Positions 32,980 to 44,022 of a DNA stretch of 64,000 bases are shown here, piece after piece; within the stretch, counting starts at the first letter, position 1, and each line of letters opens with the position of its first letter. Source of the stretch: Azophilus sp965116165 (GTDB lineage: Bacteria > Pseudomonadota > Gammaproteobacteria > Pseudomonadales > Azotimanducaceae); NCBI GenBank assembly GCA_965116165.1, contig OZ220484.1:2852001-2916000 (forward strand), read 5' to 3'. Under the pieces are notes generated by a model. That model had not been told where the DNA came from, did no database searches, and saw only the letters and a program-made list of their open reading frames with translations. The translations under genes were made by a program, and so were the position numbers.

Positions 32980-34245
32980 ATGCCAACTTACCTGAAGGAT
33001 CTCAAATCCAAGCCGGTTGTCGAACTGGTTGATATGGCCCGCGAACTCGGGCTCGATAATTTGGCCCGGTCCCGCAAACAGGAGGTCATCGCCGCCATGG
33101 TGCGCAAGCTGGCGAAAGCCGGCGAGGACATCTACGGCGCGGGCACCTTGGAGATCCTGCAGGACGGTTTCGGATTCCTGCGCTCCGCGGACAGTTCCTA
33201 TTTGGCCGGCCCCGACGATATCTACGTTTCCCCCAGTCAGATCCGCCGCTTCAACCTGCGCACCGGCGACAGCCTGGCCGGCAAGATCCGCCCGCCCAAG
33301 GATGGCGAACGCTATTTCGCCATGCTCAAGGTCGACGAGATCAACTTCAGCGAGCCCAACACCAAAAAACACAAGCTGCTGTTCGAGAACCTGACGCCCC
33401 TGTTTCCCAACAGGCGATTGGGTTTGGAGCGGGGCAACGGCAGTACCGAGGACATCACCGCCCGTATCATTGACCTGATCGCCCCGATCGGCAAGGGCCA
33501 GCGCGGCCTGATTGTCTCGCCGCCCAAAGCCGGCAAGACCCTCGTGCTGCAGAACATCGCCCAATCCGTCACCCACAACGATCCGGATGTGGTGCTTATC
33601 GTGCTGCTGATTGACGAGCGGCCCGAGGAAGTCACGGAAATGCAGCGCTCGGTACGCGGAGAAGTGGTGGCGAGCACTTTCGACGAGCCGCCCACCCGAC
33701 ACGTGCAGGTTGCGGAAATGGTGATTGAAAAAGCCAAGCGGCTCGTCGAGCACCAGCGGGATGTGGTGATACTGCTCGATTCCATCACCCGCCTGGCGCG
33801 CGCCTACAACACCATTGTGCCGTCCTCCGGCAAGGTGCTGACCGGCGGCGTCGACGCCCACGCCCTGGAACGTCCCAAGCGTTTCTTCGGTGCCGCGCGC
33901 AACATCGAGGAGGGCGGCAGCCTGACCATTGTGGCCACCTCGCTAATCGATACCGGTTCCAAGATGGATGAGGTCATCTACGAGGAGTTCAAGGGAACCG
34001 GCAATCAGGAACTGCATCTCGAGCGCAAGATTGCGGAGAAGCGCGTCTATCCGGCCATCAACATCCGCCGTTCCGGCACCCGCCGGGAGGAGCTATTGAT
34101 GGGCGAGGAGGAACTGCAGCGTGTTTGGATACTGCGCAAAATTCTCCACGACATGGACGACCTGGTGGCTATCGAATTTCTGATCGACAAGCTCAAGGAC
34201 ACCAAAACCAACACCGAGTTCTTCAGCTCCATGCGCACCCGCTGA
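32980..34245 (+). CDS. rho: Transcription termination factor Rho
   Basis: A 421-residue hexameric RNA helicase. It has an N-terminal Rho_N part (LKSKPVVELVDMARELGL), RNA-binding cold-shock-like GFLRSADSSYLAGPDDIYVS, Walker A SPPKAGKTLV, Walker B VVILLDSITRLARAYN, the Q-loop region GVDAHALERPKRFFGAARN and the R-loop GTGNQELHL. The length matches the E. coli protein (419) if ATG 32980 is used; ATG 32950 and 32893 would add unconserved residues. Rho loads on unstructured C-rich RNA and dislodges RNA polymerase. A 150-bp inverted repeat follows the gene. Confidence 0.95.
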   Translation: MPTYLKDLKSKPVVELVDMARELGLDNLARSRKQEVIAAMVRKLAKAGEDIYGAGTLEILQDGFGFLRSADSSYLAGPDDIYVSPSQIRRFNLRTGDSLAGKIRPPKDGERYFAMLKVDEINFSEPNTKKHKLLFENLTPLFPNRRLGLERGNGSTEDITARIIDLIAPIGKGQRGLIVSPPKAGKTLVLQNIAQSVTHNDPDVVLIVLLIDERPEEVTEMQRSVRGEVVASTFDEPPTRHVQVAEMVIEKAKRLVEHQRDVVILLDSITRLARAYNTIVPSSGKVLTGGVDAHALERPKRFFGAARNIEEGGSLTIVATSLIDTGSKMDEVIYEEFKGTGNQELHLERKIAEKRVYPAINIRRSGTRREELLMGEEELQRVWILRKILHDMDDLVAIEFLIDKLKDTKTNTEFFSSMRTR

Positions 34246-34270
34246 TGTTCCGCCCCATTTTTGTGAATGG

Positions 34271-34420
34271 TGAATGAACGTGGCGAGGCCGGCAAGAGTA
34301 GTGAAAGCACTGGGTGCGCGGAGCAGGAGCGCGCGCGGGTGTGCTTGACAGCACGTTGAGCACGCGGCGGGAGCACACCCAGCGATTTCGCCGCTATTGA
34401 CGGCCGCAGTAGTTTATTCA
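34271..34420. repeat. Long imperfect inverted repeat (150 bp) after rho
   Basis: The left half (TGAATGAACG..., GGCCGGCAAGAGTAGTGAAA, CACTGGGTG) pairs with the right half centred at 34345. Over the 30 bases ending GGGTG, 23 pair. No gene lies inside. It fills most of the 34246-34604 gap and could be a hairpin element, a small RNA or a Rho-related terminator. Confidence 0.6.
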
Positions 34421-34604
34421 TGAATAGGTCGGGCTAGCAGCCTGCGCCGTAGAAAATTAGCTGAACGGCCAGGGAGGCGCGACCATAGGGTGCTTGGCGA
34501 GGCTGGATTTCAAACTGAGCCGCTACCGTCCTGTCGGTTCTGAAGCGGTCGTCGTCGATAACCTGTACGATAGTGATCTTCTTCCCTTTATTTGGAGTGC
34601 GCGG

Positions 34605-35477
34605 ATGAAATTGGGACTTGCCTTCGCCAGTAGCATTGGGATTGACGGAGACTCGGCACGGGAGATTTGCGTTCGCGCGGAAGCCGCCGGCTTCGAATCC
34701 GTTTGGGGGGGCGAGCATGTCGTGCTGCCCGACACGATTGCCTCCAAGTATCCCTACGCGCCCGACGGCAAGATACCCGCCGAGCCGGATACACCGATAC
34801 CCGACCCATTGCTATGGTTGGCCTATGTGGCCGCGGTGGCGCCGACGCTCAGGTTGGGCACCTGCATCCTCATCGTGCCGCAACGCAATCCGTTGGTGCT
34901 CGCCAAGGAATTGGCGACATTGGACCATCTGACCGGCGGTCGCGTGGAGTTGGGGCTTGGCGTCGGTTGGCTGAGGGAAGAGTTCGATGCCCTTGGCGTG
35001 GCTTGGGAACGCCGGGGGGCGCGCAACGATGAGTATATCGCCGCCATGCGGGCGTTGTGGGCGGGTCCGCACGCGGAGTTTCACGGCGAGTTCGTCGACT
35101 TTCCGCCGGTAACATGCAGCCCGCGCCCGGTAAATGGAACCGTGCCCATTCTTGTGGGCGGGGATACGGATGCGGCAATACAAAGGGCGGTGCGCATTGC
35201 CGATGGATATTTCCCCGGCGAAGGGGATGCGGAGCGGCTCGGTGCCTTGATCGGGCGTCTCCGCGCCGCCGCCGAGGCCGGTGGCCGTGACCCGGATAGC
35301 ATTGAGATCAATGCGATTTTCGGGGCGCAAATGGCCGACCCGGAAGCGGGTGTGGAGCAAATGCGTCATTTGGGCGTTGGTCGGATCATGGTGCCCGCAT
35401 TCTTCTTCGCGGGCCCGGACGGACTTGATCGGCTCAGCGAATTCGGCGAGCGCCTGGCAAAGCTGGCAAGGGAATAA
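34605..35477 (+). CDS. LLM class F420-type oxidoreductase
   Basis: A 290-residue TIM-barrel flavin/F420-dependent oxidoreductase of the luciferase-like family: MKLGLAFASSIGI, FESVWGGEHVVLP, LGTCILIVPQRNP, GRVELGLGVGWLREEFDALG. The VGWLREEF segment is typical of the TIGR03619-like group. Cofactor use (FMN or F420) cannot be settled without F420 genes. ATG 34605 follows GGAG; the open frame back to 34494 has no conserved sequence. It resembles the second LLM gene at 42963-43820. Confidence 0.88.
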   Translation: MKLGLAFASSIGIDGDSAREICVRAEAAGFESVWGGEHVVLPDTIASKYPYAPDGKIPAEPDTPIPDPLLWLAYVAAVAPTLRLGTCILIVPQRNPLVLAKELATLDHLTGGRVELGLGVGWLREEFDALGVAWERRGARNDEYIAAMRALWAGPHAEFHGEFVDFPPVTCSPRPVNGTVPILVGGDTDAAIQRAVRIADGYFPGEGDAERLGALIGRLRAAAEAGGRDPDSIEINAIFGAQMADPEAGVEQMRHLGVGRIMVPAFFFAGPDGLDRLSEFGERLAKLARE

Positions 35478-35561
35478 CGATCCTCGGAGCGTTTGCCGTT
35501 TCCCGCGGTCCAGCAGCCTGTCGGACTTTACGGCTCTTAATTTCATTGGATTGGGTTGCCG

Positions 35562-35915
35562 ATGCCTTTGCAGTGCTGGTTGAGGATCATTTTTTTTGTG
35601 CCGCTGTTCCTGGTCGCCGCCTGTTCCGAGCCGAAGGGTGTCGGGGAAGCTGACGGGGCGATACCTCCACCGCACCCGGGCGAGGCAATCTACCAACGAT
35701 ATTGCTTCTCCTGCCACGTCGCCGGCACCGCCGGCGCACCGAAGCTCGGCGATGCGCAGGCTTGGCAAGTACGCCTTGCCAACGGTAGGGATCAGCTTCT
35801 ACGCACCACTATAGAGGGCATAGCGCCGGGCATGCCGGCGCGCGGGCTTTGCGCCGCCTGTTCGGATGCGGAGCTGGCCAGTGCCATCGACTATATACTG
35901 GTCAACAGTCGGTAG
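35562..35915 (+). CDS. Cytochrome c5-like lipoprotein
   Basis: A 117-residue exported monohaem cytochrome. The signal ends FLVAAC with a lipobox cysteine (residue 21). The haem site is CFSCH at 48-52 and the distal methionine is in GIAPGMPARG. A second Cys pair (GLCAACSD) and the C-terminal SDAELASAIDYIL are characteristic of cytochrome c5. It carries electrons at the periplasmic face of the membrane. ATG 35562 is used; TTG 35556 is possible. Confidence 0.87.
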   Translation: MPLQCWLRIIFFVPLFLVAACSEPKGVGEADGAIPPPHPGEAIYQRYCFSCHVAGTAGAPKLGDAQAWQVRLANGRDQLLRTTIEGIAPGMPARGLCAACSDAELASAIDYILVNSR

Positions 35916-36081
35916 CCGGGAAGGTGCGCGAATCGCCGATCCTCCGGTAGCCGGCGGGTCGGGTATAGTGAGACATACTGATACCATCGACTTTGGAGCC
36001 ATCCCATCGTGGAGCCTCCCATCCGGGAAAGCGGACACCCTGCTCCGGGTCGGTTGCCGTGGTGGGCGATGGATGTCGTGA

Positions 36082-36981
36082 ATGAATCTGCGTGACCTGC
36101 GCTACCTTGTTGCCGTTGCGGAGCATCGCCATTTCGGCCGTGCCGCCGCCGCCTGTTTTGTCAGCCAGCCCACACTTTCCACGCAGATCAAAAAACTTGA
36201 GGAAACGCTGGGCGTTACGCTCATTGAGCGCACCAACCGGCAAGTGATGTTGACGCCGGTTGGGGAATCCATCGTCGAGCAGGCACAGCGGGTGCTCATT
36301 GAGGTGAGCCGCCTGGTGGGTTTTGCGGAACAACATCGCGACCCCCTCGGCGGCGAGCTTCGGCTTGGCATCATTCCCACCGTCGCGCCCTATCTGCTGC
36401 CAAGAATTCTTGGCCCCGTTCGTGAAACCCTGCCCAACCTGGAGATTCAATTGACCGAGGCGCAAACGGTGGTGATTACCGGGATGCTGCGCGAGGGCAA
36501 ACTCGATGCGGTCATATTGGCGCTGCCGGTCGGCGAGGACAATATGGTCGAGACGGTGCTGTACCGGGAGCCGTTTTACCTGGCCGTCTCGGAGCGCCAC
36601 GCGAAAGCGGGCCGCGAATCGGTCAATTGGGGGGATCTGGATGAGGAGCAGATACTGCTGCTTGAGGATGGCCACTGTCTGCGCGACCAGGCTCTAGAAG
36701 TGTGCGATTCCCACAACGCGGTGGAAAACACCAACTTTCGGGCCACAAGCCTGGAAACGCTGCGGCACATGGTGGCGGCCGATGTCGGCGCGACGCTGAT
36801 ACCCGAACTCGCGGTGACACCGGAAGCCGTCGGTGTGCGCTACATCCCGTTTGCGGGGCCGAACCCGCCCAGCAGAACGATTGGCATCGCGTGGCGGAGC
36901 AGTTCGCCGCGTCAGACGCTGCTTGACGAGCTGACCCTTACGCTGCGTGCGGCCACGGCGCGTATCGGCCATTCGATTTAG
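36082..36981 (+). CDS. oxyR: Hydrogen peroxide-inducible regulator OxyR
   Basis: A 299-residue LysR-type regulator. The N-terminal winged helix reads LRYLVAVAEHRHFGRAAAA and SQPTLSTQIKKLE. The sensor domain has GHCLRDQALEVC, placing cysteines exactly at residues 199 and 208, the pair that forms the regulatory disulfide in E. coli OxyR. Oxidised OxyR activates peroxide-defence genes. No catalase or ahp gene is adjacent; a rubrerythrin gene, a possible target, lies 5 kb away. Confidence 0.93.
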   Translation: MNLRDLRYLVAVAEHRHFGRAAAACFVSQPTLSTQIKKLEETLGVTLIERTNRQVMLTPVGESIVEQAQRVLIEVSRLVGFAEQHRDPLGGELRLGIIPTVAPYLLPRILGPVRETLPNLEIQLTEAQTVVITGMLREGKLDAVILALPVGEDNMVETVLYREPFYLAVSERHAKAGRESVNWGDLDEEQILLLEDGHCLRDQALEVCDSHNAVENTNFRATSLETLRHMVAADVGATLIPELAVTPEAVGVRYIPFAGPNPPSRTIGIAWRSSSPRQTLLDELTLTLRAATARIGHSI

Positions 36982-37085
36982 GGCCTGTTAACACTATCTG
37001 GGTTAGCCCTGTTGCGCCCCAGGCCGCGCCAATCAAGGCGCGAGGAGCGCGGTTTGGCCAGCGTCAAAATCAGTCGGATGGAGCA

Positions 37086-39374
<2,289 letters not shown>

Positions 39375-39387
39375 AGGGGTTTCCGAT

Positions 39388-39969
39388 TCAGCGAATGGGC
39401 AGCTTGTCCGCGTATTTGGCGAGCAATTCGGCCCATTCCCGCTTGAGCCAGGGTGTGTGTGTTTCCGTCTGTTGGGCGAGTCGGTCGCTCAATTCGCGTG
39501 GGTCGATCCAAGCCCACTCGTCGATCTCCAGGGTATTGACGATGGGTTCTCGGTCGGTATTGGCGAGAAACACGGAACAGAGTTCGTGTTCGCTGCCGAG
39601 ATCCTGGAATTTCTCGTGATACTCGAAGCGATAGACAAATCGCAAGTCGCGCAGGGCACTTCCCGCCAGCCCAAGTTCCTCGTCCACGCGGCGGCGCACG
39701 GCCCTTTGCATCGATTCGCCGCGTCGCGGGTGGGAGCAGCAACTGTTTGACCAATGGGATGGCCATAGACGCTTGCCGGTGGCTCGCTTCTGCAGAAGCA
39801 CTTCACTGTCTTCGTTGAAAATAAATACGGAAAAGGCGCGGTGCAATCGGCCGAAGCCATTGTGGCAGGCCGCCTTGTTCAAATAACCGAGTTGTCGGTC
39901 GTTCGAATCGACCAAAATTAAAGGCTCGTCCTCCGAGGAAACAAGCTCGGCTTTGGTTGTGGCGGACAC
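39388..39969 (-). CDS. idi: Isopentenyl-diphosphate isomerase, type 1
   Basis: A 193-residue Nudix-fold isomerase converting IPP and DMAPP. Visible are LHRAFSVFIFNEDSEVLLQKR, WPSHWSNSCCSHPRRGES with the active-site cysteine and metal histidines, RRVDEELG, and HELCSVFLA. GTG 39969 is chosen as start: it overlaps the TAG of the DUF3501 gene (TAGTG), a coupling arrangement, and the longer frame to 40026 lies inside that gene. With the HMGR-mevalonate kinase gene it forms an isoprenoid unit. Confidence 0.9.
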   Translation of the reverse strand: MSATTKAELVSSEDEPLILVDSNDRQLGYLNKAACHNGFGRLHRAFSVFIFNEDSEVLLQKRATGKRLWPSHWSNSCCSHPRRGESMQRAVRRRVDEELGLAGSALRDLRFVYRFEYHEKFQDLGSEHELCSVFLANTDREPIVNTLEIDEWAWIDPRELSDRLAQQTETHTPWLKREWAELLAKYADKLPIR

Positions 39970-40550
39970 TATCGCAAATCTTTCAGCAACGAATCGCGGG
40001 TCGTGGGCAGCACCGTAACGGCGCAACCCATCCTGTCGTGGTCGATGCCGAACTCGAGCGCGGCCCCCGCTTGCAGTGATTCGATGGCGGTGGCCGGAAG
40101 TTCAAAGCGCATGAAGTGCACGGCCGCCGTCTTCTCATCGGTGGAACGTTCCAGATCCTCGTTGGCGATACCGAATATTCGGGGTTCCCCGCCAATTTGT
40201 GTCCAGACCCGATGCTCGATGCCGCGCAACGTTCGCAGTACCCGACGCCGCTCCTCCGCATCCGGATATTCGATCATAAAGGTGGCTTTCCAGTTGCCGC
40301 CGTCGGGAATCAGGGGGTTGTAGGCCTCGATTTCCTCCTCGATTTGCGCTGGTTCGAAGATGCGTTCCACGCGCAGCATTTCCTGCACTTGGTACTTCAT
40401 GGTGATGAAGTCTTCGAAATAGAGTGTTGCGTGGTCGTTTAGGGCCAGTTGCCGCCGCTTTTTGTGGGCAAGTACCTCGGCACGAAACGCTGGCCGCTCG
40501 ACGGCGTACTGTTCCAGGCTCCAGAGCTTTGAACGGTCGATTTTTTCCAT
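39969..40550 (-). CDS. DUF3501 family protein
   Basis: A 193-residue cytoplasmic protein. EVLAHKKRRQLALNDHATL, YQVQEMLRVERIF, AYNPLIPDGGNWKATFMIEY and FELP near the end identify DUF3501. The function is unknown, but it regularly accompanies a GlpC-like Fe-S protein and rubrerythrin, as here. ATG 40550 is used; the longer open frame to 40619 runs into a MITE-1 copy and is not ancestral. Its stop overlaps the idi start. Confidence 0.88.
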   Translation of the reverse strand: MEKIDRSKLWSLEQYAVERPAFRAEVLAHKKRRQLALNDHATLYFEDFITMKYQVQEMLRVERIFEPAQIEEEIEAYNPLIPDGGNWKATFMIEYPDAEERRRVLRTLRGIEHRVWTQIGGEPRIFGIANEDLERSTDEKTAAVHFMRFELPATAIESLQAGAALEFGIDHDRMGCAVTVLPTTRDSLLKDLR

Positions 40551-40588
40551 GATCGGGCCGGTGTTGTTCCCTATGCATTTAGAGTTAT

Positions 40589-40687
40589 GGAAGGTCTGAA
40601 CAATTCGATAGAGCAGCATTGATCTACTCGTAACCTATTGATTTCATTGACTCGTATTCCGCGAATACAGGATTAATCAGAGGTTCC
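40589..40687 (+). mobile_element. MITE-1, full copy (99 bp)
   Basis: It begins GGAAGGTCTGAACAATTCGA and ends CAGGATTAATCAGAGGTTCC, with TTAT duplicated at 40585-40588 and 40688-40691. It sits between the DUF3501 and Fe-S protein genes, inside an otherwise conserved gene series. Confidence 0.9.
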
Positions 40688-40744
40688 TTATATCAATGGG
40701 TTGCAAGAAGCCGACATCAGGTGGTTTCTTGGTCGGAACGGGTA

Positions 40745-42082
40745 TCAGATGGCGTAAGCGGCACGCACCATCGAAATCGGGTGTTCCGCGGCAGCTGTCT
40801 CGCCGTGCGCCCCTAGGCCGTGTGCGATAAGCCGCCCCGCCATCGGGCAGTCCGAGCCGAAATGGTCCGGTGCCGTCTGCTTCACCCGATTGATCACCGG
40901 GCGGGCGATTTTCATGGCCTTGGCGTGCGTCTCCGCCTTCACCGCGTAGGTGCCGTCGTGCCCGGAGCAACGCTCGATGGCGGTGACCTCGGTGCCGTCG
41001 ATCAGGCTCAGAAATTCGCGGGTCTTCATGCCGATGTTCTGTACGCGTTGGTGGCAGGCGACATGGTAGGCCACCTTGCCGAGGGAAGCCTTGAAATCGG
41101 AGTTCAGAAGCCCGGACCTGTGGCGCAACATGAGGTATTCGAAAGGGTCGAAGAAATGGTGTGCGACCCGGGTGACCGCGGCGTCGTCCGGGAACATCAG
41201 CGGTAGTTCCTGCTTGTACATCAGCACGCAGGAGGGGATCGGCGCCAGAATGTCGTGGCCGGCCTCAATGGCGGCGAGAAGGGCGGGCAGGTTGGCGTCT
41301 TGCATTGCCGCGACGCGCTCGAGATCGCCGAGTTCGAGTTTGGGCATGCCGCAGCAACCGGCCTCGGTGAGAACGGTTGTCGGGATACCGTTGTGATTCA
41401 AAACGGCGATTAGGTCTTCGACGATTTCCGGTGTGTTGTGGTTGCCGTAGCAGGTAACGTATATCGCCACCTTGCCGGTGGTTCTTTCGCAAGGCTTGGC
41501 GACGAGCTCCGCACCGGTTGCGCTGTCAATGCGCCTGGTTAGCGTTTTCGCCTTGAATTCCGGGAGGGGAGCGTCCTGGTGGATGCCGGCAATGCGCTCG
41601 CCCACTTTGCGCAGCGTCTTGTTGCGCGCGGCGGCGTTGGCGGACTGCGCAATTCCGGGCAGCGACATCAGGTCGAAAACCCGGTCGGTGCTGGTGATGA
41701 GTCGATCACGCCATTTTGTGTCTTTCTGTTTGAAGCGCCAGGCCTTGGCGCGCAGCATGAGGTGTGGAAAGTCGACCGCCCATTCGTGGGGCGGCAGATA
41801 GGGGCATTTGGTTTCGGCGCAGAGGTCGCACAGGAAGCACTGATCGACCACCTTGGTGTAATCCGCCTTGGGAACGCCATCGACCTCGAGCGTCGGCGAC
41901 TCGTCGACCAGATCGAACAGGGTGGGGAAGGCGTCGCATAGGCTGACGCAGCGGCGGCAGCCGTGGCATATGTCGAACACCCGCTCGAGCTCCAGGTAGA
42001 GCTTTTCCTTGTCGTAGAACCCGTCTTTCCGCCAGCCGAGCGGCTGACGGTCCGGTGCCTCCAGGCTACCTTCACGCACCAT
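40745..42082 (-). CDS. GlpC-like Fe-S / heterodisulfide reductase-type protein
   Basis: A 445-residue iron-sulfur protein. Two ferredoxin-type clusters are encoded by CHGCRRCVSLCDAFP near residue 40 and CFLCDLCAETKCPYLPP near 83. Two CCG-type domains follow, with EAGCCGMPKLELG and ACHQRVQNIG / ERCSGHDGTYAVK. It resembles anaerobic glycerol-3-phosphate dehydrogenase subunit C, but glpA and glpB are absent. Grouped with rubrerythrin and DUF3501 it more likely belongs to an oxidative-stress or electron-transfer set. ATG 42082 lies just inside the MITE-2 boundary, whose AGGACA end probably supplies the ribosome site. Confidence 0.85.
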   Translation of the reverse strand: MVREGSLEAPDRQPLGWRKDGFYDKEKLYLELERVFDICHGCRRCVSLCDAFPTLFDLVDESPTLEVDGVPKADYTKVVDQCFLCDLCAETKCPYLPPHEWAVDFPHLMLRAKAWRFKQKDTKWRDRLITSTDRVFDLMSLPGIAQSANAAARNKTLRKVGERIAGIHQDAPLPEFKAKTLTRRIDSATGAELVAKPCERTTGKVAIYVTCYGNHNTPEIVEDLIAVLNHNGIPTTVLTEAGCCGMPKLELGDLERVAAMQDANLPALLAAIEAGHDILAPIPSCVLMYKQELPLMFPDDAAVTRVAHHFFDPFEYLMLRHRSGLLNSDFKASLGKVAYHVACHQRVQNIGMKTREFLSLIDGTEVTAIERCSGHDGTYAVKAETHAKAMKIARPVINRVKQTAPDHFGSDCPMAGRLIAHGLGAHGETAAAEHPISMVRAAYAI

Positions 42083-42087
42083 GGAAG

Positions 42088-42250
42088 TGTCCTGTCCGGG
42101 AAATACGCATAGTATTAGGGAAGGTCTGAACAATTCGATAGAGCAGCATCTAGCTATTCGTAATCCATTGATTTTATAAACCCGGATCCCGCGACTACAG
42201 GATTAATCAGAGGTTCCTTAGACCTGCGTGTAATGGATCGTAGACTGATG
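42088..42250 (+). mobile_element. MITE-2 split by a nested MITE-1
   Basis: The left part 42088-42117 (TGTCCTGTCCGGGAAATACG, then CATAGTATT) and the right part from 42222 (ACCTGCGTGTAATGGATCGT) are consecutive pieces of MITE-2, interrupted by MITE-1. The far end of MITE-2 is missing or too diverged to place beyond about 42250. Confidence 0.75.
42119..42217 (+). mobile_element. MITE-1, full copy (99 bp), nested in MITE-2
   Basis: It begins GGAAGGTCTGAACAATTCGA and ends GATTAATCAGAGGTTCC, with TTAG at 42115-42118 and 42218-42221. MITE-2 sequence lies on both sides, so MITE-1 inserted later. Confidence 0.9.
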
Positions 42251-42295
42251 CAATGGACCCACCCCCGCCATGGTCGGCCATTTGGCGCTATCGCC

Positions 42296-42712
42296 CTATA
42301 CCATGGCGTCCAACGCTTTTTGGAAACGGTTGGCGTGCGAGCGCTCGGCCTTGGCCAGCGTTTCGAACCAGTCGGCGATCTCCTCGAAGCCTTCGTCCCG
42401 GGCGGTTTTTGCCATACCCGGATACATATCCGTGTATTCGTGGGTTTCGCCGGCGATCGCCGCCTTCAGGTTGTCGCTGGTGGTGCCGATGGGCAGGCCG
42501 GTGGCGGGGTCGCCGACGGCTTCCAGATACTCCAAATGGCCGTGCGCATGGCCGGTTTCGCCTTCGGCGGTGGAGCGAAATACGGCGGAAACATCATTCT
42601 CGCCTTCCACATCCGCCTTGGCGGCGAAGTACAGGTAGCGCCGATTGGCTTGGGATTCGCCGGCAAAGGCTTCTTTCAGGCTCTGTTCGGTTCGGCTGTC
42701 TCTAAGTTCCAT
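42296..42712 (-). CDS. Rubrerythrin, short form
   Basis: A 138-residue di-iron ferritin-like protein. EAFAGESQANRRYLYFA and AEGETGHAHGHLEYL give the first pair of helices, AAIAGETHEYTDMYPGMA and AKAERSHANRFQKAL the second, each with the ExxH-type ligands. The C-terminal rubredoxin domain with its CxxC pairs is absent, as in erythrin/sulerythrin-like members. Such proteins reduce peroxide, needing an outside electron donor; the Fe-S protein downstream is a candidate. ATG 42712 is chosen; the frame open to 42952 has no family similarity. Confidence 0.9.
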   Translation of the reverse strand: MELRDSRTEQSLKEAFAGESQANRRYLYFAAKADVEGENDVSAVFRSTAEGETGHAHGHLEYLEAVGDPATGLPIGTTSDNLKAAIAGETHEYTDMYPGMAKTARDEGFEEIADWFETLAKAERSHANRFQKALDAMV

Positions 42713-42962
42713 GACATTTTCCTCGTTGGGATTGATTGGATGGTGCCGGTGGTCCGGCGTTCCTACGCCGCCATCATCTTGTTGACGTTGCGTAGGGCGA
42801 AGTATACGAATTTGAGCGTTTTGTGGAATTTGAAATATTGAATCAATGCAATAGATCGAGACTATTGAAAACCGATGGCACAGTAAGTTGTGCATATGAT
42901 AATCATTCTTGTTTGGTGCGCGGCCGCGGACCTGACACTGGGTTTTGCACAACCTCTACCCT

Positions 42963-43820
42963 CTACCCGCCCGATATCTCCAAAATTTCATCAATGCGCG
43001 TTTTCAATCGGCCAATGCCGCCCACGCCGAGAGGGACGATTAGCTGATCGATACCGGCATCCGCGTACCGCGCAAAACAGGCCTTGTTGACGGATGGTGC
43101 GTCGGGACCGATGAAAATCCGCACATCGGCACGCTTTCTGCCCGCTTGTTGTAGATGCTTTTCTAGCTTGGCGATGCCCGCCACCGCCGCACTCGGACTG
43201 CGGCCATAGCCATACCAGCCGTCGCCGTGGGAAGCCACGCGGCGCAATGCCGCCTCGGATTCGCCGCCAAAAATGATCGGCGGGTGCGGCTGCTGAACCG
43301 GTTTGGGGTTGGAATAACAGGGCTGCAACCCATAGGTTTCGCCGTTGTACTCGGAGACCCCCCGAGCCCAAAGCGCGCGCATGACGTCGATGTATTCCAA
43401 GGTGCGTTGGCCGCGGCCTGAAAAATCCATTTGCAGGTTCTCGAACTCTTCCCTCAGCCAGCCGATGCCGACACCAAAGTCGAAGCGCCCGCCGGATAGG
43501 AAGTCGAGGTCGGCCACCATTCTGGCCGTGTAGACGGGGTTGCGCTGCGGCACCAGGCAAATCCCGGTGCCGAGCCGAATGCGCCGGGTTGCGGCGGCGA
43601 TGAAAGTCAGGGCTGAAAACGGATCCAGTATGCCTCTTGGATTGCCTGGAATCTTGCCGTCGGCGGTGTAGGGGTAGCGGGAGGCGTACTCCGGGAAAAA
43701 GATCACATGTTCCGGTACCCAGACCGAGTGAATGCCCGCCGCATCGATGAGTTGCGCCGCTTCGGTGATGAATTCCGGTGGGGTGAAGTGCCCGAAGGCC
43801 ATTGATACGCCGATTTTCAT
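42963..43820 (-). CDS. LLM class F420-type oxidoreductase
   Basis: A 285-residue luciferase-like monooxygenase-fold protein: MKIGVSMAFGHF, IHSVWVPEHVIFF, LGTGICLVPQRNP, GGRFDFGVGIGWLREEFENL. The same blocks occur in the gene at 34605 and the two are clearly related, though diverged. An FMN- or F420-dependent oxidation is expected; the substrate is unknown. The start ATG 43820 is preceded by AGGAGAAAGCC. Confidence 0.88.
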   Translation of the reverse strand: MKIGVSMAFGHFTPPEFITEAAQLIDAAGIHSVWVPEHVIFFPEYASRYPYTADGKIPGNPRGILDPFSALTFIAAATRRIRLGTGICLVPQRNPVYTARMVADLDFLSGGRFDFGVGIGWLREEFENLQMDFSGRGQRTLEYIDVMRALWARGVSEYNGETYGLQPCYSNPKPVQQPHPPIIFGGESEAALRRVASHGDGWYGYGRSPSAAVAGIAKLEKHLQQAGRKRADVRIFIGPDAPSVNKACFARYADAGIDQLIVPLGVGGIGRLKTRIDEILEISGG

Positions 43821-44022
43821 GGCTTTCTCCTGAATGTGCCCCGTGGACCAAGAAGGAGAATGGACCGGCAGGGGATTGGGTGTAATCTTGTATACATCGT
43901 CGGCATTTTTACCGGATATTTGCCAACCATATTTGCATAATTTCTAATTCATTGCGATTCCGCTGAACCCGTTCCCCTCATGCCGTACAATGCGCCGCCA
44001 TTCCGAACCGGGCCACGGGGCA

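Noticed and set aside
37000..37085. Possible tRNA or riboswitch in the oxyR-HMGR gap
   Set aside because: No cloverleaf, CCA or conserved T-loop sequence could be found here, nor tRNA, rRNA or CRISPR signals elsewhere in the window.
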